Origin: Campylobacteraceae bacterium
GTDB lineage: Bacteria > Campylobacterota > Campylobacteria > Campylobacterales > Arcobacteraceae
NCBI GenBank assembly: GCA_013215945.1
Contig: JABSOM010000005.1
Location: 1 to 64,000 of the forward strand
Length of the DNA: 64,000 nucleotides
Direction: 5' to 3'
Below the pieces are notes generated by a model that searched no databases, was not told the DNA's origin, and saw only the letters and a program-made list of their open reading frames with translations. Below are positions 16,142 to 25,040 of this stretch, in pieces (the first letter of the stretch is position 1; each line of letters opens with the position of its first letter). Position numbers and translations under genes: made by a program.

Positions 16142-17002
16142 TTATTTGGATGGATATGTTTTAAAATCACTTGATTTTGTTAAAGAGAGTTTATTTTTAT
16201 AGTAGTTTTTAGGGGTTTCTTTCATAAAAAATTTAAATTCTCTTATAAAATGGGATTGATCAAAAAAACCTGTTTCATGCGCTGTTTTGGTGAAACTTTC
16301 TAAATCAAGTTTATTTAAAAGATCTTTTGCATTTCTCATTCTGATTACACGAAGAAATACCTTAGGACTAAGACCTATTTCTTTTTTAAAACTACGTTCC
16401 ATTTGTCTGATACTTATATCAAAGTCTTTACATAAAGAATCCAAGGTAATATCACCCTTATTATCAAGAACTTTAGAGATCAAAGGAAACATCCACGGCG
16501 CATTCTTTTTTTTACTTTCTTGAAGTTTTTTAATTAAAAAGTTTTCAATCTCTTTTATTCTTTCTTCTACAGTACTTTTACTAATAAGTGAATTGTACAA
16601 AGCATCTAAGGGCCAGTTTTTTGTATTGTGAAGAGGAGTGTTTTTATCTGCAAAAGATTCTATCTTTTCTTCAAAAAAAACATAAGCACCTGCTGTTTTA
16701 AAACGTACTCCAATAATATAGAGTTCTTTGTCAAAATGTAGATATGTTGGGTATTTTGTAGGTCCATCTATAGAAAACTTTCCTATACAATCAAAAGTAT
16801 TGTTATTCATTTTGCTAAAATATGCTTTGGCAAAATTAATTGAAAAACCCATACTTGCATCACTTAATATTTTATAAATCATTTCTTTTTTAAAGTCTTT
16901 TTTTTGTATTAACCAATAAGAGTGAACATAGGGTTTTAAGCGGGTATGGGGTTCAAATAATTTAAAATTAAGTGCGTCTAAATTTGCATTAAAGTATCCC
17001 AT
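16142..17002 (-). CDS. AraC-family transcriptional regulator
   Basis: 286 residues. The N-terminal domain (about 10-150) includes the YIIGVRFKTAGAYVFF segment seen in regulators of the DUF6597 type. The C-terminal AraC HTH (about 175-270) contains ISIRQMERSFKKEIGLSPK and FFDQSHFIREFKFF. It has a strong ribosome site (AGGAGG). It lies 14 bases after an oxidoreductase gene on the same strand, so it probably shares that operon. A paralogue with the same layout is at 35326-36183. Confidence 0.85.
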   Translation of the reverse strand: MGYFNANLDALNFKLFEPHTRLKPYVHSYWLIQKKDFKKEMIYKILSDASMGFSINFAKAYFSKMNNNTFDCIGKFSIDGPTKYPTYLHFDKELYIIGVRFKTAGAYVFFEEKIESFADKNTPLHNTKNWPLDALYNSLISKSTVEERIKEIENFLIKKLQESKKKNAPWMFPLISKVLDNKGDITLDSLCKDFDISIRQMERSFKKEIGLSPKVFLRVIRMRNAKDLLNKLDLESFTKTAHETGFFDQSHFIREFKFFMKETPKNYYKNKLSLTKSSDFKTYPSK

Positions 17003-17016
17003 ACTCCTCCTATCTC

Positions 17017-17553
17017 TTATAAAATATGTTCTTTTACTTCAAGCATTATATCATCTAATTGTTCATTCGTATATTTATGTGTATCTACTCCATAAAGTAA
17101 ATAAGGATCAAGTTCTTTCATACCTAAAGCGGAAGCTGTAATAGAATAAGAAGATAAACAATCTTTTACATTTACATTCATATTTTTATAATCTTCTTCA
17201 CTTCCTCCAATAGTAACAATCATTTGAAACTCTTTATTTTGTAAATTAAGAGCTTTCCATGCACCCTTATCATCATACTTATAAGCAAAACCATAGGTAT
17301 AAATATCATCCATCCATTGTTTTAAAATAGCAGGTGCCGTCCACCAATAAAGAGGGAATTGAAAGATTATTTTTTGGGCATTTAATAAATCTTCTTGTTC
17401 TTTTTTTACGTCAAAATTATAATCTTGATACAAAGATTTAATATCTTTATATATAATATCTTCTTCATTTTCAAGGGTGTGTTTAATTCTTTTATTGATT
17501 TTAGAATCATTTGGATTGGAGTGGGCCATAATAATTAATGTTTTCTTTTTCAT
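17017..17553 (-). CDS. flavodoxin-fold NAD(P)H oxidoreductase (KefF/MdaB-like)
   Basis: The start is set at the ATG 17553-17551, which has a good ribosome site (AAAGGAAAA). The open frame extends upstream to 17643 but without one. The 178 residues have the flavodoxin-like fold of NAD(P)H:quinone reductases: an FMN loop near the N-terminus (MAHSNPNDSKIN), the FQFPLYWWTAPAILKQWMDD motif (about 64-83) and TIGGSEEDY (about 115). It probably reduces quinones or electrophiles with two electrons. The AraC gene follows directly. Confidence 0.85.
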   Translation of the reverse strand: MKKKTLIIMAHSNPNDSKINKRIKHTLENEEDIIYKDIKSLYQDYNFDVKKEQEDLLNAQKIIFQFPLYWWTAPAILKQWMDDIYTYGFAYKYDDKGAWKALNLQNKEFQMIVTIGGSEEDYKNMNVNVKDCLSSYSITASALGMKELDPYLLYGVDTHKYTNEQLDDIMLEVKEHIL

Positions 17554-17702
17554 TGTTTTCCTTTTTTTAGAAGTATATAGAAAAAGTTTTTTTATTAATT
17601 GTACAAAAGCGACAAATAGAATATTTGAAGCTAACAAGCTCAAAACGTACTAAAGTGCTCTTTTAATAAGCCCTTCGTAATTTCTGTTTTATACGAATAC
17701 AA

Positions 17703-18524
17703 TTATTTTTTTTCGCTTAAAAAAGGAAGATTTAACAGACTTAAAATATTAGTCATTTGTTTTTTATCTTGAAGGTTTGCTAAGCCTATAGTCATTGTTT
17801 CATACTCATCTTTTGGTTTTGCAGTATAAGAAGAAAATATTTTATCCCAAAAAGATATATTAAAACCGTAGTTTGAGTTTAGTTCTTCTTTATGCACACT
17901 GTGATGAATTCTATGCATATCAGGTGTTACAATTAAAAACCTAAGATATTTATCAAAAGATTTATTTAAACGTATATTTGAATGATTAAAAACAGCAAGA
18001 CTGCTTAAGATAATCTCAAAAATAAAAACAGCTAAAAGGGGTGCTCCTAAAATAAGAATAGCTGCTATTTTTATTATCATTGAAAAAAGTATTTCTACAG
18101 GATGAAATCTAAGAGCTGTGCTTAAATCATAATCCATATCGCTGTGATGAACTTTATGAAACTTCCAAAAAAATGTATTTTTATGAAAATATCTGTGTTG
18201 AAAATATATAAGTAAATCCAATAATACTACGGAAAGAAGAATCTCTAAGAAGTAGGGAAGTTCAAGGTAAGAAAACAAACCTATGTTCTTCTCATAAGCT
18301 AATATAGCTGCCCCAATAGCTGCAAAAGGAAGAAATAACTTCACTAAAAAAGAGCCCAGGAATACGAGTAAAAAATTACTGAACCAACGCTTTTGTTTTT
18401 TAATTTTTAATTTTCTTTGAGGAATAAACACTTCTAAAAAAAACATGATAAAAATAATTGAAACAAAGAATGTTATTCGTATTAAGGCTTCATTGTTTAA
18501 AATAAAAGTATTTAGAGTATTCAT
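17703..18524 (-). CDS. fatty acid hydroxylase / sterol desaturase family membrane protein
   Basis: 273 residues with about four membrane helices and the di-iron histidine clusters of the superfamily: HRYFH (about 109-113), HKVHH (about 122-126) and HRIHH (about 203-207), plus H in FNHSN. The family inserts oxygen into lipid C-H bonds. The substrate here is unknown; bacterial members act on fatty acyl or hopanoid/carotenoid lipids. It is a single gene, downstream of a hypothetical secreted protein on the same strand. Confidence 0.85.
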   Translation of the reverse strand: MNTLNTFILNNEALIRITFFVSIIFIMFFLEVFIPQRKLKIKKQKRWFSNFLLVFLGSFLVKLFLPFAAIGAAILAYEKNIGLFSYLELPYFLEILLSVVLLDLLIYFQHRYFHKNTFFWKFHKVHHSDMDYDLSTALRFHPVEILFSMIIKIAAILILGAPLLAVFIFEIILSSLAVFNHSNIRLNKSFDKYLRFLIVTPDMHRIHHSVHKEELNSNYGFNISFWDKIFSSYTAKPKDEYETMTIGLANLQDKKQMTNILSLLNLPFLSEKK

Positions 18525-18627
18525 TTTTTGCCCTTAGTTTTTCATATAAGAATAACATTAATTTATAAAGAAGACGTTTATTAGTTAAAGCTAAGCGTAA
18601 TATTCGAAACTTTAGGGACAGGGTAGA

Positions 18628-19035
18628 TCATAATAACTTGTCACCAAAATTAGCAAAAGCACTTTCTAAGTTTGGCATATTTTTGTAGCTAGTTTTTGTT
18701 AGTCTTACGCTTCTTGTTTTAAGATCACAAATAGCAATTTTAAAACTAGAACCCATAAAAGGTTCTACCACACAAATGATTTTATCTTCAACCTGCCTTG
18801 TTGCATAAATAGTACCTTGAAGAGATGAAAAAAAGTATTTGGGATAAGTCAAGGGCGTTATTTCAACAATATCTATGCTTTCTTCATTTTCAAGCGTTTG
18901 CATTATATCCATAGCATCTTCATAGCTCTCAAATTGAATACACCAGTCATCAAATATTTTATTAAAATGTTCTAGATCTTCATCTAAAAAACCACCAGCT
19001 AAAGATTGAAAAGTAAAAATAGACACAAATAACAC
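18628..19035 (-). CDS. hypothetical secreted protein, 135 aa
   Basis: I do not recognise it. The N-terminus is a short hydrophobic stretch (IFTFQSLAGG) that looks like the end of a signal peptide. The mature part is acidic at first and has two cysteines (CVV, AIC). The start is uncertain: the open frame begins at GTG 19035, but a ribosome-like AAGG favours the GTG three codons later (19026). Confidence 0.55.
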   Translation of the reverse strand: MLFVSIFTFQSLAGGFLDEDLEHFNKIFDDWCIQFESYEDAMDIMQTLENEESIDIVEITPLTYPKYFFSSLQGTIYATRQVEDKIICVVEPFMGSSFKIAICDLKTRSVRLTKTSYKNMPNLESAFANFGDKLL

Positions 19036-19110
19036 CTTAAAATATATATAGTTTAGAAATTAATTCTAACATATTTAACTTTTAAATTCAAGAATGTGTA
19101 TTCCTAATTA

Positions 19111-19209
19111 TTAGCTATTAGAAAATTCAATTGCCTTTTTAATTTTATGAAACAAAGCAATAAGAAATAAAGCAGTAAATAAAAATGCAATATATAAATT
19201 TAAATCCAT
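19111..19209 (-). CDS. small membrane protein, 32 aa
   Basis: A 32-codon frame starting MDLNLYIAFLFTALFLIALF, with one membrane helix (about 5-20), then a basic tail (HKIKKAIEF). The ribosome site TTAGGAGA, 7 bases before the ATG, is excellent, which is why I call it real. The function is unknown. It resembles in size the small accessory subunits of membrane enzymes, but no such enzyme is adjacent. It occupies most of the 350-base gap between its neighbours. Confidence 0.55.
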   Translation of the reverse strand: MDLNLYIAFLFTALFLIALFHKIKKAIEFSNS

Positions 19210-19391
19210 GCGTTTATCTCCTAATAAAAAAATTACTAAGCTTATTTATATATAGTATTAAATAATAAACAAATTTTGTTATTATAAAACAATAATAGAG
19301 ATTTTTATTCAAATAACAATTTGGGATAAAAGTAAAACTTAAGAAGGACAAGTGTGCAAAAAGAATATACATTTTATACTAAGAGTAAAAG

Positions 19392-20423
19392 ATGAAACGA
19401 TTTGATAGAGTCACCTCTCTTTTATTACTCCTACAAACACGCTCCCTTGTAACAGCTAGATTTTTAGCAGACTATTTTAATGTGAGTGAACGTACAATCT
19501 ATCGTGATATAAGTTCCCTACAGAGTGCTGGCGTGCCAATACGTGCAGAAGCAGGTATTGGATACTCTTTGTTCCAACGTTCCAACTTACCTCCTATTCG
19601 TTTTACACTGGATGAGGCTGCTTCTTTATTGCTTGGGGAAAAACTACTGGTATCGAGTCTTGATGCCAATTCTTTGCAAGATTTTAAACATGCTTTAAAT
19701 AAAATTAGAGCAGTAATTGATAGTTCAGATAAAGACGGTTTAAATTCTTTTGCTGCTAATATTGAAGTTTTACCTACAGGCAGTCATTTTCCAATGAATA
19801 ACAAGGGTTACAATGAAAATCAAAATGTGTCTGTTGCTACTAAAAAGAAAGGCTATGAAAGAGAAACAATAACAAGTACTGATCGCTGGTTACGAGAAAT
19901 AAGAAGCTCTCTTTTAAATACAGAAGTAATTGAAATTAATTATGCCGCTCTTAGTAGTAATGCTCAAACGCTACGGTGTATTGAACCCATTGGTCTTTTT
20001 TATTACAGTTGGCATTGGCATCTTATTGCATGGTGTCGTAAGAGAGAAGCTTATCGAGATTTTCGACTTGACCGTATTTTATCCTTTTCACCACAAAATG
20101 AATATTTCCTTCGTCATAGTAGGTTAACGCTACAAGAGTATTTAAAAGAACAACAAGGAAGAGAAGAGCTTGAAGAAATTGAAATCCTTTTTACCCATGA
20201 AGCAGCTAGATTTGTGGGAGAACAACGTTATATGTTTGGATTTATTGAAGAAGAGCTGCAAAAAAATGCTGTAAAAATGCGATTTTTAAGCTCTATGCCA
20301 GACTATATGGCGCGTTGGCTCTTACAATATAGCAATGAAATTGAAATAATCCTTGGCACTTCTCTTAAACAAGAATTAAAAAGGCTTTCTTTAGAACTTT
20401 TTTCTCATTGGAACAAAAAATAA
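19392..20423 (+). CDS. YafY-type regulator (HTH_11 plus WYL domain)
   Basis: 343 residues. An N-terminal winged helix (about 1-60: TARFLADYFNVSERTIYRDI, then GVPIRAEAGIGYSL) is followed by a WYL ligand-sensing domain (about 165-250, with IGLFYYSWHWHLIAWCRKR and FRLDRI) and a WCX C-terminal extension (to 343). Such regulators respond to small ligands or nucleic acids and often control one adjacent gene, here ridA. Base composition is somewhat higher in G+C than the neighbours. Confidence 0.88.
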   Translation: MKRFDRVTSLLLLLQTRSLVTARFLADYFNVSERTIYRDISSLQSAGVPIRAEAGIGYSLFQRSNLPPIRFTLDEAASLLLGEKLLVSSLDANSLQDFKHALNKIRAVIDSSDKDGLNSFAANIEVLPTGSHFPMNNKGYNENQNVSVATKKKGYERETITSTDRWLREIRSSLLNTEVIEINYAALSSNAQTLRCIEPIGLFYYSWHWHLIAWCRKREAYRDFRLDRILSFSPQNEYFLRHSRLTLQEYLKEQQGREELEEIEILFTHEAARFVGEQRYMFGFIEEELQKNAVKMRFLSSMPDYMARWLLQYSNEIEIILGTSLKQELKRLSLELFSHWNKK

Positions 20424-20431
20424 AAACTTCC

Positions 20432-20479
20432 TGACATAGGGTTGTCAATACCAGGTGTTATAATTAATTTAATACCTGG
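20432..20479 (+). promoter_or_regulatory. ridA promoter region with two inverted repeats
   Basis: TGACA-tagggt-TGTCA (20432-20447) and CCAGGT ... ACCTGG (20451-20456 / 20474-20479) flank and enclose a TATAAT at 20459-20464. No -35 is properly spaced, which suggests an activator- or repressor-dependent promoter. The WYL protein is the obvious candidate to bind. Confidence 0.5.
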
Positions 20480-20515
20480 AAATACTTCGGGTAAACTATT
20501 AATTGGAGACAAATT

Positions 20516-20911
20516 ATGAAACGAATAGCTATTAACCCATGGACTTGGTCACAAAATCTTGGATATAACCAGGCTGAAATACTAGAAGGAGTTACACGAC
20601 AAATAATATGTTCGGGACAGACTTCTGTTGATGCCAAGGGCAAATTACAACACGCTAAAGATATGCGAAAACAAATTATTCTTTCACTTGATAATTTAGA
20701 AGAAGTTTTGCACGCTGCTGCTATGAGTTTGAAGAATGTTACGGGGCTTAAAATTTATACTACAGATGTGGATGAAGCTATGAAAAACTTTGATGTTTTA
20801 GCTTCAAGATTTGGCCCTATACAAATAAGTCCTCCTATGACCTTGCTTGGTATTACTAGGCTTGCTCTTCCTTCATTAATGTTTGAGATTGAGGCGTGTG
20901 CGGCAGATTAA
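20516..20911 (+). CDS. RidA-family (YjgF/Rid) protein
   Basis: 131 residues with the chorismate-mutase-like Rid fold. It starts with the typical MKRIAINPW followed by CSGQTSVDAKG (about 41-51), and has the KIYTTDVDEAM stretch (about 83-93). RidA hydrolyses reactive imine/enamine intermediates released by PLP enzymes. The usual arginine near residue 105 is not obvious here: the equivalent region reads ISPPMTLLGITRLALP, with R at about 115. The activity may match a Rid subfamily rather than archetypal RidA. Confidence 0.85.
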   Translation: MKRIAINPWTWSQNLGYNQAEILEGVTRQIICSGQTSVDAKGKLQHAKDMRKQIILSLDNLEEVLHAAAMSLKNVTGLKIYTTDVDEAMKNFDVLASRFGPIQISPPMTLLGITRLALPSLMFEIEACAAD

Positions 20912-20939
20912 TTTTAAGCTAATAGGTAAAATTAAATTA

Positions 20940-20965
20940 CTCGGAGACAGTATTACTGTTCCGAG
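20940..20965 (+). terminator. hairpin after ridA, terminator-like
   Basis: CTCGGA-g-ACAGT-att-ACTGT-TCCGAG is a strong 11-bp stem with one bulge. There is no T-run after it, so it may be a Rho-independent terminator only in part, or an mRNA 3'-end stabiliser. Confidence 0.5.
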
Positions 20966-21010
20966 GAAGTAAGGGTGATTGGTATTTTATCTCTTAGAAA
21001 AGTACAGGGC

Positions 21011-23245
21011 TTAAAAACTCTCCCAAGATTCATCTTTTCCTTTAACTACTGCTTTTTTAGGAGAAGATATTTTTTTGGTCTTTTCTTCTGTTTCTTCTGT
21101 TTTTTCTTCCCCTTTATTTCCCTTACTTGACTTTTTATTTACTTCTCTTGCTTTTACTTCATCTTTTCCTTTAAACTCTTTATTATTAGCATCTTTTACA
21201 ATATCATTGGCAATAACATTCGTTTGTTCAGCAATTTCTTGTGTTTGAGAGGCAATGGTTGCAATTTCTTGAGTTTGTGAATCAACTTGGGTTACTGCAT
21301 CATTGATTTGCTCTATTCCTGCTTGTTGTTCTTTTGATGCGCTTGATACATCCGCAATAATAGAAATAGTATTTTGTATATTCTCATTTAATTTAGAATA
21401 TCCTTCTAACATATTATTGGCAATTTGTTTTCCCTCACTGGCTTGTGCCGTAGCATTCTCAACCAAACTTTTTATCTCTTTTGCAGCTTCTGCAGATCTG
21501 CTTGCAAGGTTTCTTACTTCTTGGGCTACAACTGCGAAACCTTTTCCAGCTTCTCCTGCTGTTGCTGCTTCCACGGCTGCATTCAAGCTTAAAATATTGG
21601 TTTGAAAAGCAATTTGGTCAATTAAACCAATAGAATCATTAATAGAAGTGACTTGTTTATTTAGTTCATCCATAGATTGACTGGTTTGAGTAGCTAGATC
21701 TTCTCCATTTTTAACCGCTTTGGTAACTTCTTGCGCATAATTTGACATTTGTTGTATGCTTTCATTATTACTTACAACCGTTGCTGTTATTTCTTCAAGT
21801 GCGGCAGCTGTTTCTTCAAGAGAAGCTGCCGTTGAATTTGCATTTGTATTTAACTGTTCGACATTACGTACAAGGATTTTTGCACTTTTTGAAAGACCTA
21901 ATCCAATACCTTTATTTTGAACTAACATTACAGTTGTAGAATCTCCTAGAAAATTGATTCCTTTACATAACTCTTTTACTTCTCCTTCAACACCTTTAAT
22001 ATCTACTACTGGTAAAAAGTTGTATTTAGAATAACTTTCTAAAACAAGAAGGATATTGTCTATATTATTATTTAAGTTTTCTAACATTTCATTAATTACA
22101 TCTTTCAAATCATTTAATTCATCTGAATTAGACTCTTTTGTAATTCTCTCTTTTAAGTAACCCACTTTGATTTTATTAGCAACTACAGTTGCATCATCAA
22201 TTAACGCTCTGTCTTTTTCAATATTTATTTTAGTAGTAGCAATGTTTTGATTAATGATTTTTGCCATATTACCTATTTCATCATTGTTTTTATCATCTAA
22301 TCTATCAACTTCTTTTATTTCATTGTTTACAAAAGAGAAAAATTGAATTAATCCTTTTTCAAAATCTCTTAATGAAACACTAATAGAATTACTAATATAT
22401 AGAAGTGCAAATACAATAAATACTGCAATAGAAATAGCAAAAATAGCAGCAAACATTTGAATATCAGATACTTTTTGAGTAACTGCAACTCCTATAAGAG
22501 AAGTCATATTTTTTAATGACTCTTCTGATCTGTGTATAACTTTTCTCATTTTTCCTAAAAGTCCTAGTTTACTGTTTAGACCTTTTTTCTCTTCAAATTG
22601 CACCAATTTATTAAAATCTTCTCTGTATTTATTTAACAAGGAGGACATGTTTTGATACTTGGCATCTGCTTTTAAAGCATCCAATTTTGAATTAAAAGAG
22701 CTAAGATATTTTTTATCACTTCTTAACATAAAATCCTTTTCTTGTTTTCTTAAATCATATACAATAGATAAAAGATTTTTATCATCGGATTTTTTTGCAA
22801 ATTCTTGAACTTTATGAACGGTACTTCTTAAGCTTCCATACAAACCATCTTTTGGATTTAAACCTATTTGTTCTTGAGTTTTAACAAGCTGGGTAAATAC
22901 AGAGCTGTACTCATGAATGATTTTATTATAAGAATCCGTATCTTTAGTATCTAATTCAAAATCAATAAGCATTATTTTCAGTTCTTTTGATTCTACATCA
23001 ATTTTACCAACGGTAGTTTTGAAGCTTTTTAGATACTTCATATCTTTTCTTGCCAGAAAATCTTTTTCATGTTTACGCAAATTGAGCATATTAATATTTA
23101 AGTTTTTAACAGCCTCTTTCATATGGCTTAAGTCATTAAGCTCTTTTATATCTTTTGTTTCGAGTATTACAATTGCTGCAAAACCAAGAGATACAAGTAT
23201 TGCTAAAATAATAAGTTTGAGTTTAATTGTCAGGTTATTCAACAT
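21011..23245 (-). CDS. methyl-accepting chemotaxis protein with HBM-like sensor and xWxxF tether
   Basis: 744 residues with membrane helices at about 8-28 and 262-285. The periplasmic part shows two repeats, [20 protein letters not shown] (about 56-75) and [20 protein letters not shown] (about 170), typical of helical bimodular (HBM) sensors, which bind organic acids in studied cases. HAMP-like linkers and the conserved signalling hairpin (about 545-590) follow. The C-terminal tail is lysine/glutamate-rich and ends ESWESF, a CheR/CheB docking pentapeptide. Confidence 0.92.
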   Translation of the reverse strand: MLNNLTIKLKLIILAILVSLGFAAIVILETKDIKELNDLSHMKEAVKNLNINMLNLRKHEKDFLARKDMKYLKSFKTTVGKIDVESKELKIMLIDFELDTKDTDSYNKIIHEYSSVFTQLVKTQEQIGLNPKDGLYGSLRSTVHKVQEFAKKSDDKNLLSIVYDLRKQEKDFMLRSDKKYLSSFNSKLDALKADAKYQNMSSLLNKYREDFNKLVQFEEKKGLNSKLGLLGKMRKVIHRSEESLKNMTSLIGVAVTQKVSDIQMFAAIFAISIAVFIVFALLYISNSISVSLRDFEKGLIQFFSFVNNEIKEVDRLDDKNNDEIGNMAKIINQNIATTKINIEKDRALIDDATVVANKIKVGYLKERITKESNSDELNDLKDVINEMLENLNNNIDNILLVLESYSKYNFLPVVDIKGVEGEVKELCKGINFLGDSTTVMLVQNKGIGLGLSKSAKILVRNVEQLNTNANSTAASLEETAAALEEITATVVSNNESIQQMSNYAQEVTKAVKNGEDLATQTSQSMDELNKQVTSINDSIGLIDQIAFQTNILSLNAAVEAATAGEAGKGFAVVAQEVRNLASRSAEAAKEIKSLVENATAQASEGKQIANNMLEGYSKLNENIQNTISIIADVSSASKEQQAGIEQINDAVTQVDSQTQEIATIASQTQEIAEQTNVIANDIVKDANNKEFKGKDEVKAREVNKKSSKGNKGEEKTEETEEKTKKISSPKKAVVKGKDESWESF

Positions 23246-23469
23246 CAGAAGTCCTTTTTTTGGCTTGATATAACAATATTACACCTAATAAACCAATATT
23301 ATTATTAATTAAATTATTAATCTAAGATATTAATTTAAGAGAGTAAAAAAGCATTAAAATAATACTGTTAATTACTAATGAGAATGGATTCTATCCAAAA
23401 GCAGTAAATTTTAGTTCTTAAGTTAATAATAATATTAATTATATTAAGATAAAAATAAACGGAGTTTTA

Positions 23470-23640
23470 ATGAAAAAAATGATTGGAATTAGCTTATTTA
23501 CTTTTAGTTTGTTGTTTGTTACAGGGTGTTCCCCAAAAGTTGGTAGTGATGCTTGGTGTACAGATATGAAAGAAAAAGATAAAGGGGAGTGGACCGTAAC
23601 ACAGGCCGGTGATTTTGCAAAACATTGTCTTCTTAAATAA
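23470..23640 (+). CDS. DUF3012-type small lipoprotein, 56 aa
   Basis: The N-terminus MKKMIGISLFTFSLLFVTGC is a signal peptide with lipobox VTGC (C20). The mature part has the DUF3012 pattern: VGSDAWCTDMKEKDKGEW, then QAGDFAKHC. The two cysteines at 30 and 53 may pair. It has a ribosome site (CGGAG). The function of the family is unknown. It probably sits in the inner or outer membrane facing the periplasm. Confidence 0.75.
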   Translation: MKKMIGISLFTFSLLFVTGCSPKVGSDAWCTDMKEKDKGEWTVTQAGDFAKHCLLK

Positions 23641-23812
23641 TATAAAATTATCAAAGAATTATCTACTTTTTTGTCCAGCAAGCACTTCACAAACGCAAAT
23701 GAAAGAAGATTTAGATAATATTGATTTTAACGCAGATGTTAAGAAAATAGACTCTATTTAAGTATTATTACAATGCTTAAATAGGGAACAAAAATTTAAA
23801 AAGAGAGTAATA

Positions 23813-24145
23813 ATGAGTTTATCTAAGATGACATTTTTTGAGCGTTTTGAAGAAGATATTTTATCTTCTAAAAAAACAATTACCATTCGTGATGCATCGG
23901 AAAAAGATTATGAAATAAACAGTATTGTGCAGGTTTCTACTTTTGAAAGCAGCCGTTGGTTTTGTACCTTAAAAATTAAAGCAGTGCTTCCTATTCTTTT
24001 TAAGGATTTGTCTGATTTTCATGCCAAACAAGAAAATATGACACTTGAAGAGCTTAGAGAAATAATACAAGAAATCTATCCTTGCGTGACACGTTTGTAT
24101 GTTATATCGTATGAACTAGTGGATATTCTAGAGCCTAGAGATTAG
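23813..24145 (+). CDS. yqfB: ASCH-domain protein, YqfB-like N4-acetylcytidine amidohydrolase
   Basis: 110 residues, close in length to E. coli YqfB (103 aa). It shares the start MTFFERFEEDILSSKKTITI and the later QENMTLEELREIIQEIYP. In E. coli the enzyme hydrolyses N4-acetylcytidine to cytidine and acetate. The catalytic K and T in KKTITIRD and the E in the ENMTLEEL region are conserved. It is a single gene with ribosome site GAGAG. Confidence 0.85.
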   Translation: MSLSKMTFFERFEEDILSSKKTITIRDASEKDYEINSIVQVSTFESSRWFCTLKIKAVLPILFKDLSDFHAKQENMTLEELREIIQEIYPCVTRLYVISYELVDILEPRD

Positions 24146-24156
24146 GTCGCTAAATC

Positions 24157-24777
24157 TTATTTTGAATTTGCCAGTTTATAAGAAAACAAAACAAATACAC
24201 TTCCTGCAAAATAATTTAAGAATCTAGCATTTTTTGCTTTGGATAAAAAATCTTTTAGATATTGAGATAAAAGAATAATTATTAAAAACCAAAAAGATAC
24301 AACTAAAGCCTGTATTGCCCCTAAAAAAAGGCTGTCTTCTAAAATATTAGTAGAACTAACAAATTGAGGAAAAATGGATAAGTAAAAAAGTATTATTTTG
24401 GGGTTCAGAAGATTTGTTAATAATCCTTTTGTAAAATTCTTCATTAAACCTTTTTGTTCTTCACTCTTAGGCGCTGCTATGCTTTTTAGATGATAACCTG
24501 CTTTAAAATGCGTAAACCCTAAATATAAAAGATAAAAAACACCTAGTATTTTTAACAATGTAAAAGCAATAAGCGATTTTGACACTAATAAAGAGAGCCC
24601 TAGGGCCGAAATAAAAGCATGTATTAAAAAACCACAGGATACTCCAGCAACATTTGCAAATGCTTTTGACTTATTATTACTAAGGGCAGTAAAAAGAACT
24701 AATAAAGCATTAGGTCCTGGAATAATTGCTATAAAAAATACAATAGCTGCAAATGTTAATAATGATTCAAAACTCAT
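24157..24777 (-). CDS. LysE/RhtB-family amino acid exporter
   Basis: 206 residues and six membrane helices. The start carries the LysE signature (IPGPNALLVLFTALSNNKSKA, residues 19-39), then GVSCGFLIHAFISALGLS. Family members export amino acids such as homoserine, threonine or lysine. It converges on yqfB with only 11 bases between the stops. There is no regulator nearby, and the substrate is unknown. Confidence 0.88.
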   Translation of the reverse strand: MSFESLLTFAAIVFFIAIIPGPNALLVLFTALSNNKSKAFANVAGVSCGFLIHAFISALGLSLLVSKSLIAFTLLKILGVFYLLYLGFTHFKAGYHLKSIAAPKSEEQKGLMKNFTKGLLTNLLNPKIILFYLSIFPQFVSSTNILEDSLFLGAIQALVVSFWFLIIILLSQYLKDFLSKAKNARFLNYFAGSVFVLFSYKLANSK

Positions 24778-24971
24778 TTTATATTCCTAATATATTAAAT
24801 TTTAATAATAGTTGAATTGAAGTCAGAATTATAACATCTTTTTTTTTCTTGATAAAAAACTTGAAAAATTTAAATTATTTTTTATTTTATTTAAAATATC
24901 CATTTATATGTTTATTTATAAATATTAGATAAATCATTAAAAACATCTTTTTTATAAACAAAAAATCTCGC

Positions 24972-24985
24972 TTGATTTTAATCAA
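24972..24985 (+). promoter_or_regulatory. perfect FNR/CRP-type box
   Basis: TTGAT-TTTA-ATCAA matches the FNR consensus TTGATnnnnATCAA at every position and extends to CTTGATTTTAATCAAG. Its centre is 24978.5. A -10-like TAAGAT at 25008-25013 would start transcription near 25020, placing the box at about -41.5, the class II activator position. Confidence 0.75.
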
Positions 24986-25040
24986 GACAATTTTTGTCCT
25001 ATTTAGTTAAGATTCGACTACATAACAAATAGGAAAGAAA

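Noticed and set aside
23641-23760. frame reading CPASTSQTQMKEDLDNIDF after the DUF3012 gene
   Set aside because: It has no start or ribosome site for the longer part and no recognised family. It may be a remnant but is too weak to call.
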